Positions 54,454-63,459 of a DNA stretch of 64,000 nucleotides are shown piece by piece (position 1 is the first letter of the stretch; each line of letters begins with the position of its first letter). The translations under genes were made by a program, and so were the position numbers. The notes under the pieces are model-generated. The model had not been told where the DNA came from and did not search any database. It was given only the letters and a program-made list of their open reading frames with translations. Source of the DNA: Maritimibacter sp. (GTDB lineage: Bacteria > Pseudomonadota > Alphaproteobacteria > Rhodobacterales > Rhodobacteraceae); assembly GCA_002701395.1 (NCBI GenBank), contig NZVC01000032.1, positions 25,947 through 89,946 of the forward strand, written 5' to 3'.

Positions 54454-54497
54454 TTTTGCGACGGTTTTCTTGCGGTTGCGAAACGGTTTTGTGACAG
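54454..54497 (-). promoter_or_regulatory. Four-unit Pho-box-like array before phnC
   Basis: On the minus strand four 7-mers are phased at exactly 11 bp: CTGTCAC (54497-54491), CCGTTTC (54486-54480), CCGCAAG (54475-54469), CCGTCGC (54464-54458), each followed by a 4-base spacer that is AAAA three times and GCAA once. The first unit is nearly the PhoB half-site CTGTCAT; the 7+4 layout is that of Pho boxes. Nothing else was found in 54498-54598. Confidence 0.62.
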
Positions 54498-54598
54498 CCC
54501 GTTTCGGGGGCAGCAAGGCGCGCGGATCATCCCCCGATGCGGTATTTACGAGCGTGCGTTCAAGCTGCCCGAAGTGTCTGTGTTACGGCCCGGGCCGG

Positions 54599-55834
54599 TC
54601 AGGGGCGCGCCACGGTTCCGTCCGCCAGCCAGCCGTCGAACAGGTTCAGCACCGTGTCGGCGAACGCCGCGTCGTTGATGTGGGCGTCTACGTCGACGCG
54701 GGTGCATGTGTCGGGACATGTGGCGCGCATCTCTTGCAGGAAGGCGGCAAGTCCCTCGGCGTCGTGCAGGTCTGCACCGGGACGGTCCCACTCGTTGCAG
54801 CCGCCTTCGGGCAGCAACAACACGGTCGGCCCTGTTGCCTGCGCCAGTCGCTCGGCATGGGCGCGGGCCACGGCACGGCGGCGGTCGGCATCCAGCACGA
54901 CCGAGCTTAGCAGGCGGTTGTGCGCGTGGCTGGGCAGGTCGGCCAGCGCGTCGGGCACGGGTTGCCAGCCGGCAAGGTCGACAAGGTCGTAACACCCCGG
55001 CGCGACCATCTGCGGCGTGCCGTTGCGCCCGGCGGCGGTCAGCCTGTCCGCCCCGGCAGATATGGCAGAGCCGTGGATGTGGTTGCCGACCTCTTGCGTC
55101 GCGAAGTCCATGACGCAGGCGAAGGCCCCCTGCGCGGCCAGCGCCTCGAACGCGCGGCCGCCCATGCCGGTGGCGTGGAAAACGGCAACCTCGAAGCCGC
55201 GCTTTTCCAGCGCGGGTTTCAGCGGCACCATATAGCGCAGCACCGTCTTCCCGAACGAGGTCATGCCGATCAGCGGCTTCGTCCGGTCTGGCCGTTCCAC
55301 CGCGCGCGCCGCGCCCAGCACCGCGCCCGCCGCCTGCGACAGGGACGCCTTGCAGACCGAGTTCAGGCCGTACAACCCTCCCGCCCACAGGATCATCTGC
55401 ACGTCCGCCGGAATCCGGTCGGGCGGCATCAGCGGGGAAAAGCTGACGGTCGAGACGATGTATTTCGGCACCCCCAGTGGCAAGGCCAGTGCGACGTCCA
55501 GCGCAAGGTCGGTGCCCATCGTGCCGCCAAGGATCAGCACGCCGTCCACCTTGCTTTCTGCATGCAGCCGCGCGGCCAGCAGCGACGCGCCCTTCGCCAT
55601 GATCTGCATCGCACGGTTCTCGTCACCGCCGTCGATGGCCTCGCGGATCGAATGCCCGCCCTCGGCCGCGACCTCGTGCTTCGAATGATCCGTCGGCTGC
55701 GACGGGTCGCCCAGCACGCTGACGTCCATCGTCCGCACCCGGCCGCCCTGGGCACGGATGACCGAAGCGAGGCAATGCAGCTCGTCGTCCTTGGTGTCCC
55801 ACGTGCCGATGATCAGGATCGTCGGGTCTGTCAT
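54599..55834 (-). CDS. UPF0261 / Tm-1-like ATP-binding domain protein
   Basis: 411 residues. The N-terminal half (PTILIIGTWDTKDDELHCLASVI, then GTMGTDLALDVALALPLGVPKYIVST) and C-terminal half (GMTSFGKTVLRYM, EGGCNEWDRPGADLHD) match UPF0261. The plant homologue Tm-1 binds ATP and blocks tobamovirus replication; bacterial members have no settled role, though ligase- or isomerase-like catabolic functions have been proposed. Last gene of the tct operon, so it probably acts on the imported acid. Confidence 0.87.
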   Translation of the reverse strand: MTDPTILIIGTWDTKDDELHCLASVIRAQGGRVRTMDVSVLGDPSQPTDHSKHEVAAEGGHSIREAIDGGDENRAMQIMAKGASLLAARLHAESKVDGVLILGGTMGTDLALDVALALPLGVPKYIVSTVSFSPLMPPDRIPADVQMILWAGGLYGLNSVCKASLSQAAGAVLGAARAVERPDRTKPLIGMTSFGKTVLRYMVPLKPALEKRGFEVAVFHATGMGGRAFEALAAQGAFACVMDFATQEVGNHIHGSAISAGADRLTAAGRNGTPQMVAPGCYDLVDLAGWQPVPDALADLPSHAHNRLLSSVVLDADRRRAVARAHAERLAQATGPTVLLLPEGGCNEWDRPGADLHDAEGLAAFLQEMRATCPDTCTRVDVDAHINDAAFADTVLNLFDGWLADGTVARP

Positions 55835-55938
55835 GGCCGGCCCCCTGCGTTTGCCCGGCTCACCCGCAGCGGTTTGCTGTGCGCGCGGCGAACCTCTGCC
55901 GCGTCGCGCTGGGCCTTGATCCGGGAAAGGTCCGGCAT
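55831..55938 (-). CDS. 35-codon ORF between tctA and the UPF0261 gene
   Basis: A good ribosome site (TAGGAGACACCC) precedes an ATG at 55938, just after the tctA stop, and the TGA overlaps the UPF0261 ATG (ATGA). The product MPDLSRIKAQRDAAEVRRAH... is a basic amphipathic helix with no known match. It may be a real small protein or a leader that couples translation of the next gene. Confidence 0.5.
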   Translation of the reverse strand: MPDLSRIKAQRDAAEVRRAHSKPLRVSRANAGGRP

Positions 55939-55947
55939 GGGTGTCTC

Positions 55948-57471
55948 CTACCGTGTCTGGCTGTCGTGGATGTCGTGGTCGTGGGCGTCTTCGGGCAGGT
56001 TGTCGCGGTGCTCGCGGATCACGCCGCGAATGTGCAGGATGATCAGGGCCACGATGGCCAGCGCCAGCAGCGCCGCGATGGGTCGATCGACGAAATCCAG
56101 CGGCGTCTTCACCCGCGCCATCGCCGAACGCAGCTTCACCTCCATGATGCCGCCGAGCACCATGCCCAGCACGATCGGGACCACCGGCAGGTTCTGCCGT
56201 TTCAGGATCAGCCCGAACACGCCGAAGCCCGCCGCGATGGCGCAGTCGGTGATCGAGTTGCGCAGGCTATACACGCCGACGAAGGACAGCGTCAGGATCG
56301 TCACGCCAAGGAACCGGGTGGGGACGCGGATGATCTTCATCAGCCAGTTCGACGCGAACAGCATGAACACCACGACGATCACGTTCAGCGCGATCATCGC
56401 GATGTACAGGGCATAGACGAAATCCAGCTGGTTCTGGAACAGGCCAGGACCGGGGATCACGTTGTGGACGTAGAACACCGACAGCATCATCGCGGTCAGC
56501 GCCTCGCCCGGAATGCCAAGCGCCAGCAGCGGGATCATCGCGGCGGCGGGGACCGCGTTGTTGGCGGACTCGCTGGCGACCAGACCCTCTGGCGACCCAT
56601 TTCCGAACGCGTCCGGGTCCTTCGACGTCTTTTGCGCGTAGGTATAGCTGAGGAACTGGGCCGTGAACTCTCCCACGCCGGGGATCATGCCCATCAGAAC
56701 GCCAAAGCCGGACCCGGCGGCGGCGACGCGCTTGTGGCGGAACACCTCGCGCATGGCGCGGCCCATGCTGCCCTTGATCCGCTGGGTGTCGGGCGCGGAT
56801 TCCGGGTCGGTCAGCAGGACGAAGGCCTGCGACAGCGCGAACAGGCCCAGCACCACGACGATCAGGTTGATGCCGGACGCCAGCCAGTCCTGCCCGAAGG
56901 TGAAACGCTGGGTGTATTTCACCGGCTCCAGCCCGACGGTCTGTAAGAACACGCCGAACGCCGCCAGCATCCCGGCGGCGAAGGTCTGGCCCCGGTGCGC
57001 CAGTACCACCAGAACAAGGCCCAACAGGGCGGCCAGAAAGATCTCGCGGCTGCCGAACATCGGCGCGATCTTCGCCAGCAGCGGCGCGAACAGGATCAGC
57101 GCCACGATGGACAGGATGCCGCCCATGAAGCTGGCGCCGTAGGCAAGGCCAAGCGCCCGCAGCGCCTCGCCCCGCTTGGTCATCGGGTGGCCGTCGTAGG
57201 TGGTCAGCGCGTTGACCGCCGTGCCGGGCGTGTTGATCAGGATCGCGGGCAGCGCACCGCCGAACATCGAAGATCCGTAGATACCCAGCAGCATCGTCAG
57301 CCCGACCAGCGGATCGAGCGAGAAGGTCGCGGGCAGCAGGATGGCGATGGCGACGGCGGGGCCGACACCGGGGATCGCGCCGATGATCACGCCGCCGATC
57401 GATCCGATCAGCAGCGCGAAGGCGACGTCGAAGCGGGCCAGAAGGTCGAGGCCAGAGAGAAACGCGTCCAT
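55948..57471 (-). CDS. tctA: Tripartite tricarboxylate transporter large permease (TctA)
   Basis: 507 residues, about 12 TM helices. GAIPGVGPAVAIAILLPATF (about 32-51), the duplicated GMIPGVGEFTAQFLSY, and LINTPGTAVNALTTYDGHPMTKRGEA are TctA marks. It is the channel subunit of a Na+- or H+-driven TTT system for a carboxylate. Starts directly after the tctB stop. Confidence 0.93.
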   Translation of the reverse strand: MDAFLSGLDLLARFDVAFALLIGSIGGVIIGAIPGVGPAVAIAILLPATFSLDPLVGLTMLLGIYGSSMFGGALPAILINTPGTAVNALTTYDGHPMTKRGEALRALGLAYGASFMGGILSIVALILFAPLLAKIAPMFGSREIFLAALLGLVLVVLAHRGQTFAAGMLAAFGVFLQTVGLEPVKYTQRFTFGQDWLASGINLIVVVLGLFALSQAFVLLTDPESAPDTQRIKGSMGRAMREVFRHKRVAAAGSGFGVLMGMIPGVGEFTAQFLSYTYAQKTSKDPDAFGNGSPEGLVASESANNAVPAAAMIPLLALGIPGEALTAMMLSVFYVHNVIPGPGLFQNQLDFVYALYIAMIALNVIVVVFMLFASNWLMKIIRVPTRFLGVTILTLSFVGVYSLRNSITDCAIAAGFGVFGLILKRQNLPVVPIVLGMVLGGIMEVKLRSAMARVKTPLDFVDRPIAALLALAIVALIILHIRGVIREHRDNLPEDAHDHDIHDSQTR

Positions 57472-58017
57472 CTAAAGGTACGTCATCATGAAGCTGCGGA
57501 ACGCGCCTGCGGGAAGCAGGCCATAGATTTCGCCTGCCGGGATCTTCACCTGCAGTAGACCCTTGAAGATCACAACGGTCGCGATGGCGAACACCGTGGC
57601 AATCCCCATCCAGCGGGCCGAGCGATAGCCAAGGCGGAAGGACAGGACGCAGCAGAAAGCGATGGTGGCCAGCAGATAGCCGATCCACGGCACCAACAGC
57701 ACATACGCCATGAACCACGCCGCGTATTCCAGCGAGCGGGCCCAATACAGCGCCTCTGCCAGACGTCCCGGAATGCGCTGCGACACCAGCGCGCCGGCAA
57801 GGTGCAGCGCGGCGAACAGGGTCATCAGCCCAAGCGAGATCGCGGGCCAGAAGGCGGGCTGCGCGAACAGCGCGGTGCGTTTTTCCACCCACGTCGTCTG
57901 GACCGGCAGGTTCAGCAGCAGGAACAGCGCGAAGGCGAAGAAGGCCAGCGCGAAGACCATGTCTCCGGGGCGGCGGTATCGCTTGAACAGGTCCTGAAAG
58001 GTTTGCAGGCGGCGCAT
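57472..58017 (-). CDS. tctB: Tripartite tricarboxylate transporter small permease (TctB)
   Basis: About 181 residues with four to five TM helices, of TctB type. Several in-frame ATGs lie close together (58032, 58020, 58017); 58017 has GGGG at a fitting distance and starts MRRLQTFQ. It partners TctA. Confidence 0.85.
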   Translation of the reverse strand: MRRLQTFQDLFKRYRRPGDMVFALAFFAFALFLLLNLPVQTTWVEKRTALFAQPAFWPAISLGLMTLFAALHLAGALVSQRIPGRLAEALYWARSLEYAAWFMAYVLLVPWIGYLLATIAFCCVLSFRLGYRSARWMGIATVFAIATVVIFKGLLQVKIPAGEIYGLLPAGAFRSFMMTYL

Positions 58018-58050
58018 CATGTCCCCGGACATCGACGAGGGTTTCGCGAT

Positions 58051-58110
58051 CCGGGCGGGATATGTCCCGCCCGGCACAGGCGACAGGCACCCCGGCCGTG
58101 GCAGCCGGGG
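58051..58110 (-). terminator. Two hairpins between tctC and tctB
   Basis: A perfect 10-bp stem CCGGGCGGGA-TATG-TCCCGCCCGG (58051-58074) and a 7-bp stem CCCCGGC/GCCGGGG (58090-58110) directly after tctC. No T-run; likely a 3'-end stabiliser or partial stop behind the binding-protein gene. Confidence 0.65.
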
Positions 58111-58120
58111 CGCCCCGCGA

Positions 58121-59071
58121 TCAGTTGTCGATCAGGTCGAGCACGGTGCCAAGCGTCGTGGCATCCTTTTCGATCTGCGCGGTCGAGGCGGCTTCGTCCT
58201 GCCAATAGATCAGCGCGCCCGTCTGCGCGGCCAGCTCTTTCGCGGCGTCCGAGTTGATCACTTCGACTGCGACGGCGGCGATCTTCTCGCGCACGTCGGC
58301 GGGCGTGTCCTTGTGAACGAACAGACCGTTCCACAGCGCGATGTCCAGTTCGGGGGCAAGTTCGCCCACGGTCGGGGCATCGGGCGTCAGCGGGATGCGT
58401 TCCGCGCCGACCGAGGCCAGCACCTTCACGTCGTCAAGGCAGGGCAGGATCAGCTGTAGCGTCGTGTTGATGACGTCCGCGTCGCCCGACGCCAGCGTGT
58501 TGCAGTCCAGCGCGTCGAACGCGGCGTCAGAGCCGTAATCGAAGCCCATCGTTTCGGCCAGCGCCAGCGTCACCTGCGTCGGGATCAGAACGGACCCGAA
58601 GTGCCCCAGCGCCACGTCGTTTTCGGCGGCGTAGCTGGCCAGTTCGTCCATCGTCGAATAGGGCGCGTCGCCCGCGGTGGCGATCACGAACGGGTAGGTC
58701 AGGAAGATGCCGACGGGTTCGAACGGGTTCGGGTCCAGCGCCGGGATGCCGACCTCGGGGCCGATCAGCGGCACGCCGATCACGAAGGACCCGATGGTGT
58801 AGCCGTCAGAGCCAGCCATCGCGACCTCGGCTGCGCCGGGGAACGGACCGCCGCCGCCGCCGGGCTTGTTCACCACGGCGGCGGGGACGCCGTAGGTTTC
58901 CTGAAACTGTTCGGCGATCATCCGGGTCAGCACGTCCTCAAGGTCGCCGGGCGGGAAGGGCACGACGAATTCGACGGGCTGTTCGGGGTATTCGGCCTGC
59001 GCCGCCGTCGGCGCGGTCACGGGCAGGGCCAAGGACAGCGCGACCGCGCTGGTGGCTACAATCTTGTGCAT
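58121..59071 (-). CDS. tctC: Tripartite tricarboxylate transporter substrate-binding protein (TctC/Bug family)
   Basis: 316 residues from the ATG at 59071 (AGGAGG 5 bp upstream; a GTG two codons earlier is too close to it). Signal peptide ends near AAQAEYP. VEFVVPFPPGDLEDVLTRMIAEQF near residues 33-56 and VVNKPGGGGGPFPG are Bug-type ligand loops. Substrate unknown; the family takes citrate, dicarboxylates, nicotinate and others. Confidence 0.92.
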   Translation of the reverse strand: MHKIVATSAVALSLALPVTAPTAAQAEYPEQPVEFVVPFPPGDLEDVLTRMIAEQFQETYGVPAAVVNKPGGGGGPFPGAAEVAMAGSDGYTIGSFVIGVPLIGPEVGIPALDPNPFEPVGIFLTYPFVIATAGDAPYSTMDELASYAAENDVALGHFGSVLIPTQVTLALAETMGFDYGSDAAFDALDCNTLASGDADVINTTLQLILPCLDDVKVLASVGAERIPLTPDAPTVGELAPELDIALWNGLFVHKDTPADVREKIAAVAVEVINSDAAKELAAQTGALIYWQDEAASTAQIEKDATTLGTVLDLIDN

Positions 59072-59201
59072 CTGCACCTCCTGTTGGATCGGTTCATTAT
59101 TTGAACCTGTGGTATCAAAAAATATTGCCCGCCTGCCGGATTTCTGTCAACGTTTCTGTGAAGCCGCCGGCGCGCAAATGCCGGGCAGACTGGGAACTTT
59201 A

Positions 59202-59987
59202 ATGGGCACGATCACCAAAGCTCTTGATTTGCTGAACTTTTTCTCTCGCAAGCGGCCAGAGATCGGACTGAGCGAGTTCGTGAAGCTGTCGGGGCGGGAC
59301 AAGGCGACGGTGCACCGGCACCTGACAGAGCTGGAGGAAAACGGCTTCCTTCAGCAGAACCCCGAGACTCGGGCTTACGGGCTTGGTCCGGCGATTCTGC
59401 GTCTGTCCGGGGTACGCGAGGCGACCTATCCGATGCGGTCCGTGCTGCGCCCCGTGGTGCGCGATCTGGCGGACGCGGTGGGCGAACTGGTCCATGCCTC
59501 GGTCCTGCAGGGCGAGATGCTGTCGCCCGTGGTCCACGCCGACCCGCTGGGCCACGGCACGCAGGTCCATTTCGACGAGGCCGAGATGCTGCCGCTTCAC
59601 GCGACCTCGTCCGGTCTGGCCGTGATGGCCTTCGCGCCCGACGCTTTCGTGTCACGGGTGCTGAAGGCCGGCCTGCCGGGGATCACGCAGCGCACGCTGA
59701 CGGACGCGGATGCGGTGCGGTCGCTGCTGGACAAGGTGCGCGCCACCGGGGTTGCCCGGCTGGACCGGGCCTTCGACGAGGAAGTCAGTTCGCAGGGCGT
59801 GCCGGTGTTCGGCGCCTTGGGCGAGGTCGTGGGCGCGCTGTCGGTGGCCATTCCCGCCGTGCGCGCAACCGAAGAGAAGATGACCGCGATCCTGCCTGCG
59901 CTGTGTGACGGCGCGGCGCGGGCGACGCGGGCGCTGGGCGGCCAGATGCCGCCGGAACATGCCGCCAAGTGGGCGGCCGAAACGTAA
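59202..59987 (+). CDS. IclR-family regulator
   Basis: 261 residues from ATG 59202 (GGGAA upstream; 59178 possible). Winged helix EIGLSEFVKLSGRDKATVHRHLTELEENGFL (about 18-48) and an IclR effector domain with ATSSGLAVMAF and LSVAIPAVR. Divergent from tctCBA and 11 bp before the aminotransferase gene, so it may control both. Confidence 0.9.
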   Translation: MGTITKALDLLNFFSRKRPEIGLSEFVKLSGRDKATVHRHLTELEENGFLQQNPETRAYGLGPAILRLSGVREATYPMRSVLRPVVRDLADAVGELVHASVLQGEMLSPVVHADPLGHGTQVHFDEAEMLPLHATSSGLAVMAFAPDAFVSRVLKAGLPGITQRTLTDADAVRSLLDKVRATGVARLDRAFDEEVSSQGVPVFGALGEVVGALSVAIPAVRATEEKMTAILPALCDGAARATRALGGQMPPEHAAKWAAET

Positions 59988-59998
59988 GGGAGAGCCCC

Positions 59999-61354
59999 AT
60001 GAAAGACATGAACTTTCTGAAGGAAAACAACGCCCGCCACCTGTGGCACCCGATGGCGCATCCGGCGGATTGCCAAGCGAACCCGCCCGACATCATCGTT
60101 GCAGGCGAAGGCTGCCGGATCACTGATGTCGACGGGCATTCCACCGTCGACGGCGTGGGCGGGCTGTGGAACGTGAACCTTGGCTATTCCTGTCAGCCGG
60201 TGAAGGACGCCATCGCCGAACAGCTGGATCGACTGCCGTATTACTCGATCTTCCGGGGCACCACGAACGACGCCGCGATCGAGCTGTCGTGGATGCTGCG
60301 CCAGTTCTTCGCCGAAGACGGCATGGGCCGCGCGTTCTATACCTCGGGCGGCGGCGACTCGGTCGAGATCGCCCTGCGGCTGGCGCGTCAGTACCACAAG
60401 GTGCGGGGCGAGGCCGGGCGGGTGAAATACCTGTCGCTGAAGAAGGGCTATCACGGCACCCACACGCTGGGCGCCAGCGTGAACGGCAACGCCAACTTCC
60501 GCACCCAGTACGAACCGCTGATGCCCGGCTGCTATCACATCCCGGCGCCGTATACCTATCGCAACCCGTTTAACGAAACCGACCCCGAGAGACTGGCGCA
60601 GCTGTGTCTTGCCGCGCTGGAGGACGAGATCAAATTCCAAAGCGCCGATACCATCGCCGCCTTCATCATGGAGCCGGTGCTGGGCGCGGGCGGGGTGATC
60701 CCGCCGCATGAAAGCTTCATGCCCGGCGTGCGCGAGATCTGCGACCGGTACGGCATCCTGCTGATCGCTGACGAGGTGATCACCGGCTTCGGACGCACCG
60801 GCGACTGGTCGGGCTCGCGCCACTGGGGCGTAAAGCCGGACATGATGACCACCGCCAAGGCGATCACCAACGGCTACTTCCCGTTCGGCGCCGTGATGAT
60901 CTCGGACGAGGTGGCCGAGGTGTTCGAGACCGACACCTCCGGTCGGGCCGCCATCGGATCGGGCTATACCTACTCTGGCCACCCGGTCGGCGCGGCGGCG
61001 GCCATCGCCTGCCTGAAGGAAACCGAACGGCTGCAAGTCAAGGACAACGCCGCCGCGCGGGGGGCGCAGATTTTTGCCGGGCTTCAGGCGCTGAAGGACA
61101 AGTACGACCTGATCGGCGACGTCCGTGGCGGGCACGGCATGATGTGCGCGATGGAGCTGGTGTCGGACCGGGCGGCGAAGACGCCGATCGACAAGGACAC
61201 GATCGCCAAGGTTCAGCGCACCGCCTATCAGTCCGGCGCGATGGTGCGGATGTCGGGCAACAACCTGATCCTGTCGCCGCCGCTGATCCTGTCCGAAGCC
61301 GAGGCCGACACGATCCTGCAGGCGCTCGACACGGGCTTTGCGGCGGTCGCCTGA
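59999..61354 (+). CDS. Class III (omega) aminotransferase
   Basis: 451 residues. HLWHPMAHP near the start, the pocket YTSGGGDSVEIALRLAR, the motif LLIADEVITGFGRTGDW with the PLP-contacting Asp, and the Schiff-base Lys in MMTTAKAITNGYFPFGAV. Related enzymes use beta-alanine, taurine, putrescine or aromatic amines with pyruvate as acceptor; the amine here is not predictable. GGGAGAGCCCC precedes the ATG. The stop shares a base with the next ATG (TGATG). Confidence 0.9.
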   Translation: MKDMNFLKENNARHLWHPMAHPADCQANPPDIIVAGEGCRITDVDGHSTVDGVGGLWNVNLGYSCQPVKDAIAEQLDRLPYYSIFRGTTNDAAIELSWMLRQFFAEDGMGRAFYTSGGGDSVEIALRLARQYHKVRGEAGRVKYLSLKKGYHGTHTLGASVNGNANFRTQYEPLMPGCYHIPAPYTYRNPFNETDPERLAQLCLAALEDEIKFQSADTIAAFIMEPVLGAGGVIPPHESFMPGVREICDRYGILLIADEVITGFGRTGDWSGSRHWGVKPDMMTTAKAITNGYFPFGAVMISDEVAEVFETDTSGRAAIGSGYTYSGHPVGAAAAIACLKETERLQVKDNAAARGAQIFAGLQALKDKYDLIGDVRGGHGMMCAMELVSDRAAKTPIDKDTIAKVQRTAYQSGAMVRMSGNNLILSPPLILSEAEADTILQALDTGFAAVA

Positions 61355-62115
61355 TGGATCTGGGAATAGCAGGGCGCCGGGCGCTGGTCTGCGGCGCGTC
61401 GGCGGGTATCGGCTTCGGCTGTGCGCAGGTGCTGGCGGCAGAGGGGTGCGAGGTGATCATGGTCGCCCGCGATCCCGGTCGCCTTGACGCCGCCGTGACA
61501 CAGGTTCCGGGCGCGCGCGGCGTCGTTGCCGACCTTGGCGAGGATGGGGTCGAGGCGCGGCTGCGCGACGCGGCGGGGCCGGTCGATATCCTTGTAACCA
61601 ATCCCGGCGTCAGCCCGGCGGGGTCGCTGACCGACGCTGCGACCGTGATGGACGCGACCCGCTCGGTTCCGGCGCAGACGATGGCGCTGATCGGGGCCTT
61701 CCTGCCGGGGATGCGGGCGGCGGGCTGGGGGCGGGTGGTCAACATCACCTCGTCCGGGGTCTTCGCAAGCGGTGCGGCGCTGGGCCTGTCCGGTGCGGTG
61801 CGGGCAACGCTGACACACATGGCCGCAAGTCTTGCGCAAGAGGTCGCCGCCGATGGCATCACCGTGAACTGCATCGCGCCGGGGCCGGTGGACACCGCCG
61901 GTCTGCAGCACTTCGTCGAACGCCGCGCGCGGGAAACCGGTCAGAGCGTGGCAGAGGTGCGCGCCGCGCGGCTGGCCAGCCTGCCGACGCGGCGATTCTC
62001 GGAACCCGCAGAGGTCGGGGCGCTGTGCGCTTTCCTTGCCTCCAGCCTTGCCGCGAATATCACCGGGCGCACGGTACTGGCCGACGGCGGCGCGAACGCG
62101 TACCCCTTTCTGTAG
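61354..62115 (+). CDS. SDR-fold protein lacking the canonical Tyr-xxx-Lys
   Basis: 253 residues. The nucleotide loop LVCGASAGIGFGCAQVL (about 10-26) and the Ser region NITSSGVFASG are normal. Where YxxxK is expected the sequence reads ALGLSGAVRATLTHMAA, so both catalytic Tyr and Lys are absent. VNCIAPGPVDT and RTVLADGGANAYPFL at the C-terminus are standard. It may be a binding protein or use another mechanism. Coupled to the aminotransferase by TGATG. Confidence 0.85.
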   Translation: MDLGIAGRRALVCGASAGIGFGCAQVLAAEGCEVIMVARDPGRLDAAVTQVPGARGVVADLGEDGVEARLRDAAGPVDILVTNPGVSPAGSLTDAATVMDATRSVPAQTMALIGAFLPGMRAAGWGRVVNITSSGVFASGAALGLSGAVRATLTHMAASLAQEVAADGITVNCIAPGPVDTAGLQHFVERRARETGQSVAEVRAARLASLPTRRFSEPAEVGALCAFLASSLAANITGRTVLADGGANAYPFL

Positions 62116-62156
62116 CGGTCGCGCCATCGGCGGACCGGGACTTGTGGAAGGGGGGC

Positions 62157-63416
62157 ATGGTGAAGGTCGCAATCGTCGGAGCAGGGATCGTGGGCGTGTC
62201 CACCGCGCTGTGGCTGCAGCGCGACGGGCATGATGTCACGCTGATCGACCGGGCCGGACCGGCCGAGGGAACAAGCTACGGCAACGGCGGCGTACTGGCA
62301 TCGGCGGGGATCGTTCCGATCACCGGGCCGGGCCTGATGCGCAAGGCGCCGAAGATGCTGTTCGACCCCAAGCAGCCGCTGTTCATGAAGTGGGGCTATG
62401 TACCAAGGCTTCTGCCGTGGCTGGCGCGGTACATGACCCACGCCACCGCCGCCGAGGCACGGCGGATCGCCTCGGCGGTCGCGGGCGTGGTGGGCGACAG
62501 CTATGCCGAGCATCTGTCGCTGGCCAAGGGCACGCGGGCTGAAAAATGGCTGGCTTCGTCCGACTATGTCTTCATCTACGACGACCGCGCCGCGTTCGAG
62601 GCGGACGCCTTCGGCTGGGGCCTGCGTCGCGAGAACGGATACAGTTGGGAGGAACTCGAAGGTTCGGCGTTCCGCGCCTATGACCCGGCCTTCGCGGATC
62701 ATCTGGGCTTCGCGGTGCGGCTGCCGGACCACGGGCGGATCGCCGACCCCGGTCGCTACGTGAAGGACCTTGCCGCCGAGGTCGAGGCGGCGGGCGGGCG
62801 TATCCTGAAGGCGGACGTCGAGGATTTCGTGATCGAGGGCGGTCGCGTCACCGGCCTGCGCGCCGAGGGCGATACGATCCCGTGCGATGCGGCGGTCGTG
62901 GCGACGGGCGTGTGGTCAGGGCCGCTGACCAAGGCGCTGGGCTTGAAGGTGCCGCTGGAATCCGAGCGCGGCTATCACATGGAATTCTGGAACCCCTCGA
63001 TCACGCCCCGGTCCCCGGTGATGGTGGCGGGCGGCAAGTTCGTCATCACCCCGATGGAGGGCCGCATCCGCGCCGCAGGCATCGTCGAGTTCGGCGGGCT
63101 GGACGCCGGCCCCAGCGCCGCGCCCTTCGAGTTGCTGCAAAAGAACGTCGCGGCGGCGCTTCCCGGACTGACGCAGGAAAAGGTGACGCGCTGGATGGGC
63201 CACCGCCCCGCGCCCGCGGATTCGATCCCCGTGATCGGAGAAGTTCCCGGCGCCAAGGGCGTCTTTACCGGGTTCGGTCATCACCACATCGGCCTGACGG
63301 GCGGTCCGAAGACCGGGCGGCTTCTGGCGCAGATGATCCAGGGACGGCAGCCGAACATCGACCTGTCGCCCTATTCCCCGGCCCGCTACGCGTCGTCCGG
63401 GGCGGCGTCGCGGTGA
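62157..63416 (+). CDS. FAD-dependent D-amino acid dehydrogenase/oxidase-like enzyme (DAO family)
   Basis: 419 residues. VAIVGAGIVGVSTALWLQRDGHDVTLID (about 4-31) binds FAD; TSYGNGGVLASAGIVPI and a C-terminal GHHHIGLTGGPKTGRLLA resemble DadA. DadA oxidises D-amino acids to 2-oxo acids and ammonia in the membrane; amine or N-methyl amino acid substrates are also possible. GGAAGGGGGG precedes the ATG. With the aminotransferase and SDR it forms an amine-handling set. Confidence 0.87.
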   Translation: MVKVAIVGAGIVGVSTALWLQRDGHDVTLIDRAGPAEGTSYGNGGVLASAGIVPITGPGLMRKAPKMLFDPKQPLFMKWGYVPRLLPWLARYMTHATAAEARRIASAVAGVVGDSYAEHLSLAKGTRAEKWLASSDYVFIYDDRAAFEADAFGWGLRRENGYSWEELEGSAFRAYDPAFADHLGFAVRLPDHGRIADPGRYVKDLAAEVEAAGGRILKADVEDFVIEGGRVTGLRAEGDTIPCDAAVVATGVWSGPLTKALGLKVPLESERGYHMEFWNPSITPRSPVMVAGGKFVITPMEGRIRAAGIVEFGGLDAGPSAAPFELLQKNVAAALPGLTQEKVTRWMGHRPAPADSIPVIGEVPGAKGVFTGFGHHHIGLTGGPKTGRLLAQMIQGRQPNIDLSPYSPARYASSGAASR

Positions 63417-63459
63417 TCCGGGCGGTCGTGTCGGTTCGGCCACGCGGGGGGCAGGCGGC

